DNA from: Fennellomyces sp. T-0311
Taxonomy: Eukaryota; Mucoromycota; Mucoromycetes; Mucorales; Lichtheimiaceae
DNA: 64,000 nucleotides
Direction of reading: 5' to 3'
Assembly: GCA_025266875.1 (NCBI GenBank)
Contig: JALLLT010000006.1
Span: 434,001-498,000 of the forward strand
Shown piece by piece: positions 48,137-60,016 of this stretch. The position numbers and the translations under genes were made by a program. Under the pieces are notes generated by a model. It was not told the DNA's origin. It saw only the letters and a list, made by a program, of their open reading frames with translations, and searched no databases. Within the stretch, counting starts at the first letter, position 1. Each line of letters starts with the position of its first letter.

Positions 48137-48309
48137 ACTAAGACTGACCTCATTATGCTCCGAGCAGCAATATTGCGTGCTTCAGTAGGAACGGGACAAT
48201 AAATATTCCGCATCATCGATTTCCAAAAAAGCGGCTTCGCGATGGCTACTAATTTGGGCAAGAGGTTCTCGGTGGAAAGGTCACCAGGAAGATTTTCTAG
48301 GGTCGACAA
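48058..48309 (-). CDS. possible short ORF ending in an 8-residue repeat
   Basis: An 83-codon frame on the minus strand begins MSTLENLPGDLSTENLLPKL and ends in LVKMLTQTLVKMLTDSLVK, the translation of the 24-bp minisatellite. The frame stops inside the array. No family is recognised; it may be a remnant or chance frame. Confidence 0.2.
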   Translation of the reverse strand: MSTLENLPGDLSTENLLPKLVAIAKPLFWKSMMRNIYCPVPTEARNIAARSIMRSVLVNLITQSLVKMLTQTLVKMLTDSLVK

Positions 48310-51300
48310 AAAAGGAAGCGGCTACCTATTTACCATCGAAAAGTAGGCTCAAATGTGAAGTGTACTCATCTTTTGTGCCACCGTATGTAATAGGTAAATA
48401 CAATTAGTATTTAGCCCTACATAATTAATAACATGAACCTTACAAAACATGTAGATCAGCCCTCCATATAGCGGTATAAACTCACGGATTTATTTTTTTA
48501 TAGTACGTAGCAGCAATTGGTAAACATACAAACTATATTATGAGGGGGCTGTGTAAAGCATAAAAATCGGAACGTTAACCTATATATGGTCAGAAGAAAA
48601 AACTGGAATAGTGTCACCTGAACTACAATGACTTCATACAGCAGTATTGTCAAAAAGTAACGTTGCCACTTATAAAGTCAATGCCATTATCTGATGAAAG
48701 CTAAACCCAATTGTAATTAGTCATGTAACCAGAACCGTTCGCATGCTTAGGGATCAATGCTAAACAAACTCTTGACAGCTTACTACTTGCCATATTTGAC
48801 ATTTACCTAATCATTTTTTGATTTTGTTTTGCTTTTACTCGTTTTACTTTCAACTTATCCCACTTTTTGTGGACTTATCTTGGATAGTGCTATGTCGTAT
48901 CTGGTATTGGAAAGACACAGCTGACGAGTAATCTATGCGTTTGGACAGTTTCGACGGTTACTGATCTTTTCGACCCCATTTTTTGGCTGATATGAAACAT
49001 AACGGTGGTTTGTGCAAAGGGAATTTCCGATACAAATCTTACTTCATCGGGTAGCGACGACATTGGCATTTATAAATAGCGACATCACTTTTTGGCGGTT
49101 CTGTCTTGATAATAAATTCGCAGCGTGGATGCTATTTCGTAGATCTAATGAATGCCATTTCATGAAACTGTTCCGAACTAATGGATCGTTACACGAGCCG
49201 GTGGCACCTGCGTAATCCGCCGTGTTAACTTTTCTGGCCTCGCGCCTCATCATACACTATTTTTCCCTTTCGTTCTTTTTGCAACAAGCTATTTTTCTTA
49301 GATTATTTTCTCTTTGTTATCCTTTGATTGTCATATGCACTAGTTTAGAATATCAACCCTAAATACCAACCTTTCCCGATATATCGTTCCCCAACACACT
49401 ATTAACCCGAATCTTCACTACGACACATTCCGATTGCACCAATCTCCCCAGAGACATTACCATCCTTCCTGAAATAAGATTTAGCGTATTGTAAGCGTTA
49501 GTGTAAAAGAAAGTCGTATGAGAAAAAGGAGGGAGAGTTGAAGCCCGGAGAAAAAGAGTACTCTCCAAACATTACACGTGGCACAGGCAGTTCGTATGTG
49601 TTTTCTATCTTGCCCATATGGATCACAAGCTTGCAGCGCTATAGAATCCTGTCAGATACGTGCATATTAGGATACACAGCCTGTTGGTTGAAAGCTATAA
49701 AGCGCCAGATCAGCTGTAGTCAATTGATTCGAAAATTGCTCTCTTTTGATATAAACAGCATACTCGCACAGGAGTATTTGTGGAATGGATAAGTAGCAGA
49801 ACTATAGTAACAATAGCTGCTTATGTGGCTCGACCAATATACTACCGAGATTTTTAAAGTCTAGATTTTACCAGGTGTTACTCAAAGCCCGGAACAAACC
49901 ATACTTGCCTTTGTGTAATCGAGGTGTCCGGATCGTTTGTATTTATCTATGTATTAAACATCATTAAGTTACGAGCAATAATTCTGTTGGTAAGCATATG
50001 TGCTTTTTAGAAAACTGATACATGGTGTAAGTATATCAATTTTTGGTAGTAATGGAATCGTACGATACGTGTATTGTGTAAAAGATTGCTCGTGAGCATT
50101 CCCGGCGACGAAAAAGCAGATCGATCAGACACTTTATTGTTAGTAAATATTGGAATGAGGCTATTGCATGACCTTTTGTCAATGTTGAGATAGTTGTGTC
50201 GTTTATAATAAAACTCTGATATAGTGCTTGCAAACATTCTGGGCTAATTGGGTTCAAAAGCCACATCACCAATTATCAATGCCAGCATACTGGTGAGAAA
50301 AAATACAGTAACACGAAAGCAAATATTGAATCGGATGAAGCTTATTGCAATATCCAGATAACGTTTTTCTTCATTAATGCTGGTCTCGTAGGCTGTAGTC
50401 GTGTTTTTTGGGGTCATGTTTTGGGCATATCTCTTAAAAGATCTTGTGGCCGGTAATATCCTATCTTTTTAGACACAATGGAAAAAGTGTTGTAGCAACC
50501 ACAGCACCCACTAAAATATAATATACTATGTCAAATCACTCGTAATTAAGAAGCTATAGATAATAGGATCTGTCAGATATTTCATGTGCACGTGATGAAT
50601 GTTCAAGATTGTTGTGTTACATACATGAGAAAAGAAACCCGTTAAAAAAGTCAAGTTCAGGCTTGCTAAAATCACGTTGGCGTAAAAAAACGACTATGAA
50701 AAAAATATTCAACGCTAAACAAAGAATATTTTATTGATAGTACACATACGTATGGTAAGAGGCAACAATTTGCTTTTCTATTCACGCCGGCTATGGTTTA
50801 CTGGTTTTTAACTGCAATCAAAATCACAAATATCTCCAGCCCACCAGTTTAGTAGCACTGCGAATTCATCACAATAAAGGGAAATGGTCATAATTGGTAC
50901 AAGGAAACCAAAGCTGCCGTGGCAACATTTACATGAGATAGCCACTAGCCCAGTTCAAGCTTGTTTTAAGCGCGCACAGACCACTGGAACAGTAGCCCAT
51001 GAAATCTTGACCATTGTTGGAATGGGAGCCCACAAGCATCACTCAATAGACTTTTTTTTACGTCTCATATCCATATACCAGAGCTCAATATAGTATTTCC
51101 TGGCGCTGGGACCCACGGTAGCTATCGTCTCTGTCGTTGCACAGATTGGCGATCGAGAACTCTGAGCCAATCACAGCTCCCCCTTTTGCTGAGGACTGCT
51201 AACTTACCCGTGACTCACTTTCACTTGAGCTTAAAAAAAGTCCTGGCTCTTCCATACTGATCCTCCACCCGATAGTGATTCTCTCGCCGCTCATTAAGGT

Positions 51301-53332
51301 CATTCGCGGTGCAGCTCAAAGTGGTATGCTATTCTGCTTCTCCGTGGGGATGCCTAGTAACTGGATGATTATCCACGTCTGAAGGGCTATGAAATTGAGA
51401 TTGTATTTAATAGACTATGGTTTTTGGTGCCGTGTCACACTGATTGCTTGTTAAAGAAGTTGATTGTGCGACATAAACTTGGGCGCGTCCGATTAATGTC
51501 TGGATCAAAAAATGAACGTAGCGATTGAATATGCTTCACCCGATTTCGAGGAATCAGATGCATAGTGCTTCAAGTACAATGTCACTGAGTAATGCAGATC
51601 CATTTCTAAACTTCAGTGAAACACAAGTATAGTTACGCTTTCTCAATGACACCACAACATGGTGAAACAACATTACACAGGGACGGACTTATGTTTTGTA
51701 TCGTTTAATAGTGATTTTCTAATCACTAGTTACTTGAAATTGATACATCAAGAGCAGACTACCCTAGGAGTAGCCTTCGCTAGGTTTTATGAAATAGTTA
51801 AGGCCTCCCTTCCAATGAGCTCGTGTGACGTAGCTGTGGCGTTGTCAGGGGACTTCTATATGAAGGAAATATCAGAAACCTGCTTTCGGGAGTTTAACTA
51901 TTACCTCTTAAACCGTACATTAACGAAAGTCCCCTACTTTTACCACAGCTTTAGTCAGAATGGGAGTCGATTGGGATCCCAAGCGAACATTACTTTTAAT
52001 TGTTAGCTTCATGATGATGAAATCAAACAACAATACATATACCTTCTCTTCGAATACGCGTGGAACCCCGCATCTAACGTTTCGGCAACATTTAGCAAGC
52101 GGAATGCAAGTATACTCTTCTGTGCGCATGCTTTGTGCGAAAAAGAGAAATGCTATCTAAGTTGTACTGAAAACGTTAGATTGTTTGCATTTTTATCAAA
52201 GGCAATCCTATCGCTAGAGCACAGTGGATAATGGGAAATCTATACCTCTAAGTACTCGCAAAGCTCCCACACATCCAATACATTGGTATCTAGCATAAGT
52301 TCTGAATGCTATAGCCTCTCAGTGATAATGGTTTTTGAAAGAGCTTACTCACCTTCAAAGCAGAAATCTGCATGTATGCATTTCACACAAAACCAAAACT
52401 TTTGTTACGTAACGACCCTCAGAGCGACATACGCAAAAAGTCCAGCTAGTGAACTGCAAAAGCAATTCTTTCTACGCTAATATCGTTTTGTATATGCGAT
52501 ATGTCCGTAACAAAATATCTTTGAATATGTGTGATTTTCGTGCGTATTTAATTTTTGGAAAATGATAAAGAAAAGAGATGCATCGGTAAAATTTTTTTCT
52601 GCTTTTGTGACCATTTATGCTGTTTCGGCACGAACAGGTTATAAACGCATGACTGGCGGCCTATCAGAAACTCTGATACCCTATGGATCAGCAATGTTTC
52701 TGAAGAGTAAGTTTAGAACATTATTTATCATGAGTCATCCTTTTGTGCATATTGGTTGAAGTAGGTAGCGCGAGTTTGCTCTCGGCTACTTTATGTTTTC
52801 TATGTTAAATACATATGTACGTAATGTAAACGATCTAATGAGCGTGTTGTAAGTACCCATAGGAAGAGCTACTTTGCAGCAAGCTCTTAAAAATGATGAT
52901 CGGTAGTTATTGGCCAGTTCCCAAGGGTAACACAGCAGTGTGTATGTACATTAATTGCATACATAGAAGGAGTGAAATATCTTTGACTCGAGAATGTTTT
53001 ATTAGAATGGTTTTGCTGCTTTTGAAAATACCCAGAAGAGTAGGCAGCTAAGATGATTTGACAATGAGCTATCCTTCGCACAGAAGGAAAATTGGTATCT
53101 TACGCTCTTCGACTGTACGCGGCATTACAGATACCCGGTACTACATATAATCATAGAGTGAAGCATATAGAGACAAGCGATATGATACCCGTTCTTTGTG
53201 CGAAGGTACAGGTTGGACGGCTGCTACAAAAAAGTATGCAATAGCTATTTACGCACGTGAGTAGCGCACCAATATGTAAGGAAAACAATAAACAGCAAGA
53301 TTGTTGTATCCAACGTTATTATAATCGCTAAT

Positions 53333-53369
53333 CGTTATCTCGGAACCGTTATCTCGGAACCGTTATCTC
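53333..53369. repeat. 14-bp tandem triplication
   Basis: CGTTATCTCGGAAC is present twice in tandem (53333 and 53347), followed by its first nine bases (53361-53369). It lies in gene-poor DNA. Confidence 0.8.
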
Positions 53370-53555
53370 TTCACTTTCCTTTTTGGTAAAACTCACTCAT
53401 GCAGACATATCTCCCGTTTCCGGCATATTCTCATAGACATTATCATGAATGCGTGTCAATAGCCATCACCTAGCTTATCATTATCCATTATGTGCCGGAT
53501 CCATAAAGATAGAAATCACCCGTTCATCAATAACACCCCAACATGACATACGTAA

Positions 53556-53683
53556 CACTGTAAAAAATCCTGGTGTAACATAATGAGACGGTACTATAAA
53601 ATTATACAAAGCCTTGTAAAATCTTGTAAAATATTGTGAAACCTTGTGAAAACTGCCATTTTACAAGAAAATTTTTTACAGTG
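53556..53683. mobile_element. MITE-like element, 128 bp, TAA target duplication
   Basis: Perfect 13-bp terminal inverted repeats, CACTGTAAAAAAT at 53556-53568 and its reverse complement at 53671-53683, are flanked on both sides by TAA (53553-53555 and 53684-53686). A second internal inverted pair (CTTGTAAAAT and ATTTTACAAG) extends the foldback. A 3-bp TAA/TWA duplication is the hallmark of PIF/Harbinger-type elements. There is no coding capacity, so movement would have needed a transposase in trans. Confidence 0.75.
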
Positions 53684-54089
53684 TAATGGATATATATATG
53701 TATAATCATGATATGACCTTGGATAACATCAGTAATAGGAAGTCCCATCCATGGTAAGCATTTAATATTAATAGAGCGAACTCTTCATCAAAAAACTACA
53801 GTTTTCTGAATTTCGTTGGCTTCTATCGCCCCTTTCTGACACTCGATACTTCGAGCTTATCGCAAAGACATCATTATATGTAAATAAGATGACAACAGAA
53901 GAACAACCATTACCAAAAAAAACAACGAAGCGACCATGTATACTCCGATTTACAATGAAACAATGGGTAGAGTATATCCATTTCAGTGGCATCTGTTGTA
54001 ACACAAAAGTATACACAAAACACACGTTTTGCTGTAACAGCAACAATCGCGTCATGATCTCTTCTTGCGCGATATCAGCAGCGGTGACA

Positions 54090-55737
54090 ATGGCTAGTCA
54101 GTTTTAACGGCTACCCTTGGAACTCATACACACCATCACTAACTTTCTGGATACTGGAACCAGGTCAACAAAGCCTTGCGCTCTGTACTGTTAAAAGGAA
54201 ATCTCAAGGCTTGGAAGATTTTAGAGGAGCCTACGGCGCTCCTATCGCATTCAGAGTTCTTCCCAAAACACTGCAACACGTCGCAATATTATATCTTCCT
54301 AGACAACTGAGAGCAGCATTTGAATGTATCAAGTCACTACTCATTGCCCAATTTGCAAACCTTAAGAATCTGGGATTATGGTAACGTAGACTTATTTTGT
54401 GCTAGGATATTACTAAAACAGGTATACGATAGACGAAGACTTTCCTAGCCTTGACGATGTCAGCTCCTTCCATAGTGACGATTACACGTCTATTGGTATC
54501 ATTCACGATCTTGCTCAAATACTCAACAGGATGCCTAATTTACAACATCTTAATATCAAACGGGCAGCCACAAGGAGCAGGGTTTCCTTTGAAGAAATCG
54601 TATCGACTTGCAGGCAGCTTACAAGAATTTATGTTTGGATGAATTATGCAACGAATAGCTTCCCACAGACACTGTCAACGAAAGTAGAATTGAGTCGATT
54701 CTTATTTGACATGGACATTCGGCCATCATTTGTACATTCCCCTACTCTTCGGTATTTGAGGCTATTCAAGTGTTTCAGGGAAGGCAAAGGTCTGTTACCG
54801 ATAATCCATGGCTGTTGTCCAAAGAATCAAGTTTTTACTGTTGAGCAAGGAGATTTTGTGCTTGAGAAATATGTATTTGATTCTGTGTTAGACGCAGCTG
54901 AAATCGACAATGGTGATGAACTGAGCAAAGGATTGCATTTCTCATAGAATGATTATCTCGAGTCAACCTTGCCGCTGCTTCCAGGTCTTGAATAAAATTA
55001 GCACACGCTCAGAGCGTCGTACATTCTTCCTACCACAGATGTAAACGCGGTAAAAGATACGCATTGAAACATGACTTCAGTCATCGGATTGCCTAATACT
55101 GACATATCTAAACATCAACAACCTCTTTGTTACGGGAATTTATCGCTATCTGCCGGCCCTTTTGCGACAATGTCAAGCTATCAACTATCTTCGTATATCT
55201 GATTATATGAAAACCGAGAAACACATATCAGTAGAGATTTTCACTGCAGTGATGGTTGCCAATTTATCCCACTTGTTCCTCGAGGGGTTTGACATTTGCA
55301 GCACATCGTTTATCCGAATGTTGGATTATCTTGCACCGCTTGAAAGACTGGTTTCTTTATTCTTAGTCCAATGTTATTGTTTCGCAACTAATACTCTCTA
55401 TCACCCAGCAAGCGTCAGTAGTCTAGAATCGCTCACCGTTATTCTTCATCAACCAAACGCTGAACTTTTATCGTACCACAGAGCTTTAAGGCTTACACAT
55501 TTTATTAGTCGGTCGCTATCCCTACGTTCACTTGAACTGGGGAATGTGAATATTACCATTGCAATAGTAGAAAATTTTATTACTTCTAATGATCTCTACC
55601 GATCACTCCTTATCGGCATCATAAAGCTGGAGCCGGGCGCCTTTGAAGCGTTGAACACGTACATATGGATTATCGAGACACAATCAACACTCGTTCCTGG
55701 TGGTGATGATGGTTCCGTTGATAATATGTTCCCTTAG
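54090..55737 (+). pseudogene. F-box/leucine-rich-repeat gene, frame-broken copy 1
   Basis: The first ATG (54090) meets TAA after five codons. Directly after that stop comes an F-box-like segment (RLPLELIHTITNFLD) that itself runs into a stop near 54190. The next frame, open across that point, continues as an LRR-like segment and can be spliced at TTATG/GTAACG into YTIDEDFPSLDDVSSFHSDD and then the 54531-54947 frame (MPNLQHLNIKRA, SPTLRYLRLFKCF). After another stop, 55162-55737 gives ANLSHLFLEGFDICSTSFI and SLSLRSLELGNVNI. The order F-box then LRRs is that of SCF substrate receptors. The internal stop and frameshift indicate decay, though sequencing error or unusual splicing cannot be excluded. 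Confidence 0.55.
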
Positions 55738-55924
55738 CATACTTTCTGTTCCATTTTACATATCTCTATGAATTAATGCTCTGAAATTGATGGAATGGCA
55801 ATTTTCTCGTCCTAATTGCAATGGGTTTCTTATTGATGCTATCCTAATCAAGCTACCAAACAATGAACTTAATATGTATTGACAGCACATGAATATGTAA
55901 CAGCCTATAGTTTTAGCTTCAACT

Positions 55925-56600
55925 TTAGTTAGGTTCGCCGTTTCATTGTCCTGCTCTTTTTGACGCACATGGCTTCGATAGCCTGAGAAGACGAGATATC
56001 AAAGAATGTCATACTCTCCAAAGCTTCTTTAAGATCACCTACTGTGGCCTCGCTTGACGAGGGAAGTACCCTGCGTGATTGTTGCCAATCTTTCAAGTCC
56101 CGGTTGACAGTTATTTAGATACCTACTTCCCAGTGCACATTGTTATCTTGAGCCTTTTGGAAAACCTTCAGGTTGCCGAGCCAGTTGACGAACAGCGTCA
56201 GAAGCCATCCAACAAGTGGTATGTAAGTCAAATATCTGAAATCGATCGCGTCGCAGTTTCGAACCGCAACATACCCATCCAACAAAAAGACTGTCGACAC
56301 GTTACAGACTGGTCTGAAACCCACCATCAGATACGGTATGCAATTCGGCCACATTAACCCGGGTCCTTTTGTTACAGAGGAGAGTGCTTGGGCAGCTACA
56401 CAGAAACAATCAGCCAGATCTTGACGCATAGGTTCGTCCAGGACATGCTCACATGACCGTGTGGCGTAAGTTGGTTATACCGCCGTTGATATGAATGCAT
56501 TGCACCGTATATTGACTTCAAATGGTATCCTTGCAACAAACATTTCGATGATACATAAGGAAAGGAAGATCGTATCCGGCTGCGTCTCACTACTTCTGCT
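55925..56600 (-). pseudogene. possible LRR-tail remnant, minus strand
   Basis: The minus frame near 56070-55925 reads ALESMTFFDISSSQAIEAMC and ends soon after in a basic tail. This resembles the last repeat of F-box/LRR proteins. Upstream minus frames to about 56600 are short and interrupted. Weak evidence: it could be a third, inverted family remnant. Confidence 0.25.
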
Positions 56601-56654
56601 TTGGCTGACTGTCATTAGTTATAAATCCCCAATTGATCCAAAGAACTAAATACA

Positions 56655-58093
56655 ATGACAAGCATGACATTGCAGGAACAATCCTATGCAGATTCAAGTG
56701 AGACCAGCAAGATTCTTGGATCGATCAAAGATGATGCATTCCCATTGGAGCCAGCAATCAATGCCATCGACTCTATCACTCAATGTCCCCACTAAATCCT
56801 ACACTATTTTAATTAAATATCTTAATATGAACAGCTTGATCAAACGCACCAAAGTTTGTTTGCCATGGCATACCTGGTTTGTGCAATCCCGTGATCTTTG
56901 GCGAAGCTTTGACCTCAGCAGCAAGATGCCTTGGGCATACGAAATGCTACATGTCGTGTCGCATCATGTCGAAAATCTGACTCTGCTACTTGCTGGGGAG
57001 CCAGAGAGCATGATGAACGATAGGAAACCCTTGAAAACAGGCGATTTTCGCTGTTTGCAGTAGCTGGAAATGACCAGTTTCAGTAACGGATGTATTTAGG
57101 TTTATTGCGACGTACCATTAAGAAAAGAGTAGTGTAGATGAGGGTCCTTCTATGGGTGTTAACGAGAAGCTCATGGGAGAGTTGTTTAGTATAGGGTCTA
57201 CCCTGAAAATTCTTCATATTTGCATAAAAGAGGATACATCCACGAAACAGCTCCCACTTGATCACTGCAAATAATTTCGATGGTTAAAAGTGGTTAAAAA
57301 GCTTATGATTAACCACTTCGAAAAATTATTCACCAAAATTCACCAAAAATTATGACGTTCTATCTGCCTGCAGAAATTTGACAAGCATTCTTTGGGCCGT
57401 ACGACAACAATTTTAGTTACAAAAGATTATTTCAAGGATTATAAAGCCTCTTCCGAGTTTCTATGAAAAGCAATCGACGACCAGCAGATCGCCAGCGGTG
57501 GATTGCGAGGCCTGTAGAGCCTTTCCGTCGGCGTCTCGAGCAAAGCCAGGGTTCGCTCATAGCTATTTACATTATGCCGGGAACAATTAATGACGGATCA
57601 TGCTGACAATCTCTCGGTTCGTTCACGTTCAGGAGCGTGACATTCTTGCACGTAAAGACCATAAATAACCTAGGACTCTATGAACAGCTTCCAGCAATGC
57701 TGCGTCATTCACCTGCCCTGGATTTCTTCACCTTACGTTCAACTACCGTCCGAATGGAGGCGGACCAACCGAAGTATTCGATGCGATGGACAAGATAGTC
57801 CGGCAATGATGTATTAGATCGCACAGATCAATAGCCTGTAGGAGCTCACAGTTGCTCTTCGCGAGGGAAACCGGCTCCCAGCAACTACGGCTGTCAAGTT
57901 CACATGGATGCTTAGTCCGTTGGTTCACTTATCGTCGCTCCAATTCATCCGTATGGGTCTCAACGATACCGCAGTAAGGTACCTCATCAAGTACCGTGGG
58001 CTGGTCGAACGGACGGTGTCTCGCCAGGGACAGGGACTCACAGAGAAAAGTAAAAAGCTGCTGGAAGTGCACGCGTGTTTAACATTTAGATAA
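56655..58093 (+). pseudogene. F-box/LRR gene, frame-broken copy 2
   Basis: Two overlapping frames start at ATG 56655 and ATG 56761. The second carries an F-box: VPTKSYTILIKYLNMNSLIK, RTKVCLPWHTWFVQSRDLWR and SFDLSSKMPWAYEMLHVVSH. It stops at 57063. Further LRR-like pieces follow in other frames: GELFSIGSTLKILHICI (about 57180-57240), LYEQLPAMLRHSPALDFF (about 57675-57735) and the C-terminal LVHLSSLQFIRMGLN plus GLTEKSKKLLEVHACLTFR (57908-58093). At least three frame breaks separate an F-box start from a plausible C-terminus. The copy looks like a dead relative of the remnant at 54.1-55.7 kb. Confidence 0.5.
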
Positions 58094-58229
58094 TGATTTG
58101 CTGTTGCAAGTGATTAAGTACGCTTTCCTATGCGTGACGACCGTAAACGGTTATGCAAGTGACGCGATGATTGGATCACAGCTGCAAAAAAATTGTGGTA
58201 GTGCAGCCTTTTTCCCTCGTCTGTCCTTC

Positions 58230-59372
58230 ATGAGTAGCCCTACGCAACAACGATCCGACTCACAGCCTGCAATCAACAAAAATCCAACACTCACTCCAGA
58301 AGGAGAAGACAGCAGTGGAGATGAATTTCCAGAAATCACCGAAGAAGAGATTGAGACCTGGTCCAGTGTTGAACGGAAACGGTTTCATTTCAAAACGTGT
58401 GCTGTCCGCGATGAACATTTACTTCGACAAGCGTTGACGGTCAGACCATTCGAAGCCAAGTACAAGAAGGCACGCTTTGACGCGTGGCAAACGGTTGCCG
58501 AAGCGTGCGATGACACTATCAGAAGTTTACCTGAAAATGCGACTGGCCAGCTCAATTTTTACTATGGCAAGCACGCCAAGCGACGCTTCAAAGTGTTGAT
58601 GGAGGCTCATTATGGGCTATTGAACGATAACAAAAACCCCATGTTTTTCGGCATCTACGGCGAGTACGGTAACATTCAAGCTCTGGTCGAGCGTGCCTAT
58701 GAACTGGTAAGTCGGATGGCAAACAGATGCTTGGGTGCTTTAACACGCGAATAGTATTTGTTGGCTGGCTACAAGCCCGGACAGAATGCTGGGTTCTTTC
58801 AGCGAAAGCGCGGCAAGATGAATGGAAAGGCGGGCACCAAACGGTCGCGACAGGATGAGGTAGGTTTTGTGTGTGTGTGTGTGCACATGTTTGGATGGCC
58901 ACTGAAACGTGTCCGAGAGCAGGATGATGACGCGGTGGATCGGATACGGAAGCAGTTGGACACGCAGACGAAGAAAATAACCGAGTCGCTGAATGTGCAG
59001 CTAAAGTCGATACAAACGACAGTTGCGCGGATGGGTGAGGAAAGCAAATGGATTCAGTCCGTGTTGGAGCAGCAGCAAAAGGAGCACCAGGTGACGGTGG
59101 CGAAGCATGAGAAAGAGATGCAAAGGCTGGTGGAGGAACAGGACAGACGGATACGCGCCATGTCGGACCAGCATGCACGAATGCAAGTGACGTTGCGCGA
59201 GTATGATGCAGCTGAGCAGCAGCGGAAGGAGCAGTGGACCGAGATGTGCGAGCAGTTCATCAGCATGCAGCGGCAGGTGCTCGGGACACACAGAGAGATG
59301 GTGGAGGCGCAGAGCAAAGCGGAAGAGTCACGAATGGCGTTGCTGAGAGATCTGTTTGCCGAGAAACAATAA
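58230..59372 (+). CDS. Myb/SANT-like putative DNA-binding protein with C-terminal coiled coil
   Basis: Exons 58230-58706, 58755-58859 and 58923-59372; 343 aa. An acidic N-terminus (EGEDSSGDEFPEITEEEIET) precedes a helical module, VRPFEAKYKKARFDAWQTVA to HAKRRFKVLMEAHYGLL (about residues 68-135). Its spacing resembles Myb/SANT-like domains of fungal regulators and transposon-derived proteins. A basic patch (QRKRGKMNGKAGTKRSR) follows. The last 150 residues are an uninterrupted heptad-rich coiled coil (QLDTQTKKITESLNVQLKSI onward, many Gln/Glu/Arg). The overall plan suggests a nuclear oligomeric DNA-binding protein. The exact family is not recognised and the role is inferred. Confidence 0.72.
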
Positions 59373-59428
59373 TTCCCCATATAATCTGGTGTTTCTCTTT
59401 ATTTTCTAATAAGCCTATGTACATACAC

Positions 59429-59863
59429 TCAATCACTGCTTGCTGTCCCTCTGCGCGCGTTGATTTGTATGGGCAGTGGTCTTTGGTTCCACTGGATGCC
59501 CGCAGGAACCTTGCCCTCTGAACGGATGACCGATCCAATGGCTGTGTGTGTGTGTGTGTTTTTCGGTTAAGCGAACCCATGCAGCCCTTTTGTTGCCCGT
59601 TCAAACTTACACATAAAAAAGCCGAACGACGCGGCAGAGCCAATCATGTACTGGCTCAACATGTGAATAGGGCCCTTGGAACCGCTGCCAAAGCTGGATT
59701 ATGCGCCCATGGACAATGGTTCGCGTGAGAAAACAATACAAAGCCGTTGTTCATTAAGTTACCGAATGAGATTGATGGAGCCAAAGACAAAGCCGACGCA
59801 AAGGCCAACAGTGCCACCCATAAGGGCGCCCATTTTCATCTTGTCTGTTGTCGAGGGTTCCAT
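59429..59863 (-). CDS. MGR2: ROMO1/Mgr2 family, TIM23 translocase-associated protein
   Basis: Exons (minus): 59863-59763, 59684-59611 and 59541-59429; 95 aa. The family signature is intact: MGALMGGTVGLCVGFVFGS, then SQYMIGSAASFGFFMSIGS after splicing. These are two glycine-rich transmembrane helices with GxxxG-like packing. Yeast Mgr2 is the lateral gatekeeper of the mitochondrial TIM23 complex; animal ROMO1 is its orthologue and affects ROS and cristae. Intron 2 ends in a (CA)n acceptor tract. The short C-terminal tail is basic and not conserved. The gene is too short and spliced to be seen as one ORF. It shares a 153-bp divergent promoter with RBM18. Confidence 0.92.
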
Positions 59864-60016
59864 TGCTGAAAATCGGCTAACAAAGAGGAATGCTTTAAGG
59901 GAAAGTGCAAACGCCAGCCACCAGGCCCAGCACTAATTCGCACTTGACGTCGTACAAGCAATCCCCTTGGTCAGACAGAAATCGTTAAGCGCACCCTTTT
60001 GTCCCAACCTCTCCAA

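Larger units (their letters stand above)
47011..54089. other. long gene-poor interval with minisatellite and MITE
   Basis: About 7 kb with no recognisable intact gene. It contains a 24-bp minisatellite (47941-48136), a 14-bp triplicated motif (53333-53369) and a small inverted-repeat element (53556-53683), all listed separately. Isolated open frames (for example 51659-52006, 115 codons) show no domain. Confidence 0.5.

Noticed and set aside
51659..52006. 115-codon open frame in the 47-54 kb island
   Set aside because: No recognisable motif, no splice continuation and AT-rich surroundings.
57288..57318. 10-bp stem hairpin AAGTGGTTAA...TTAACCACTT
   Set aside because: Isolated, no target duplication or terminal-repeat structure; inside decayed F-box/LRR sequence.
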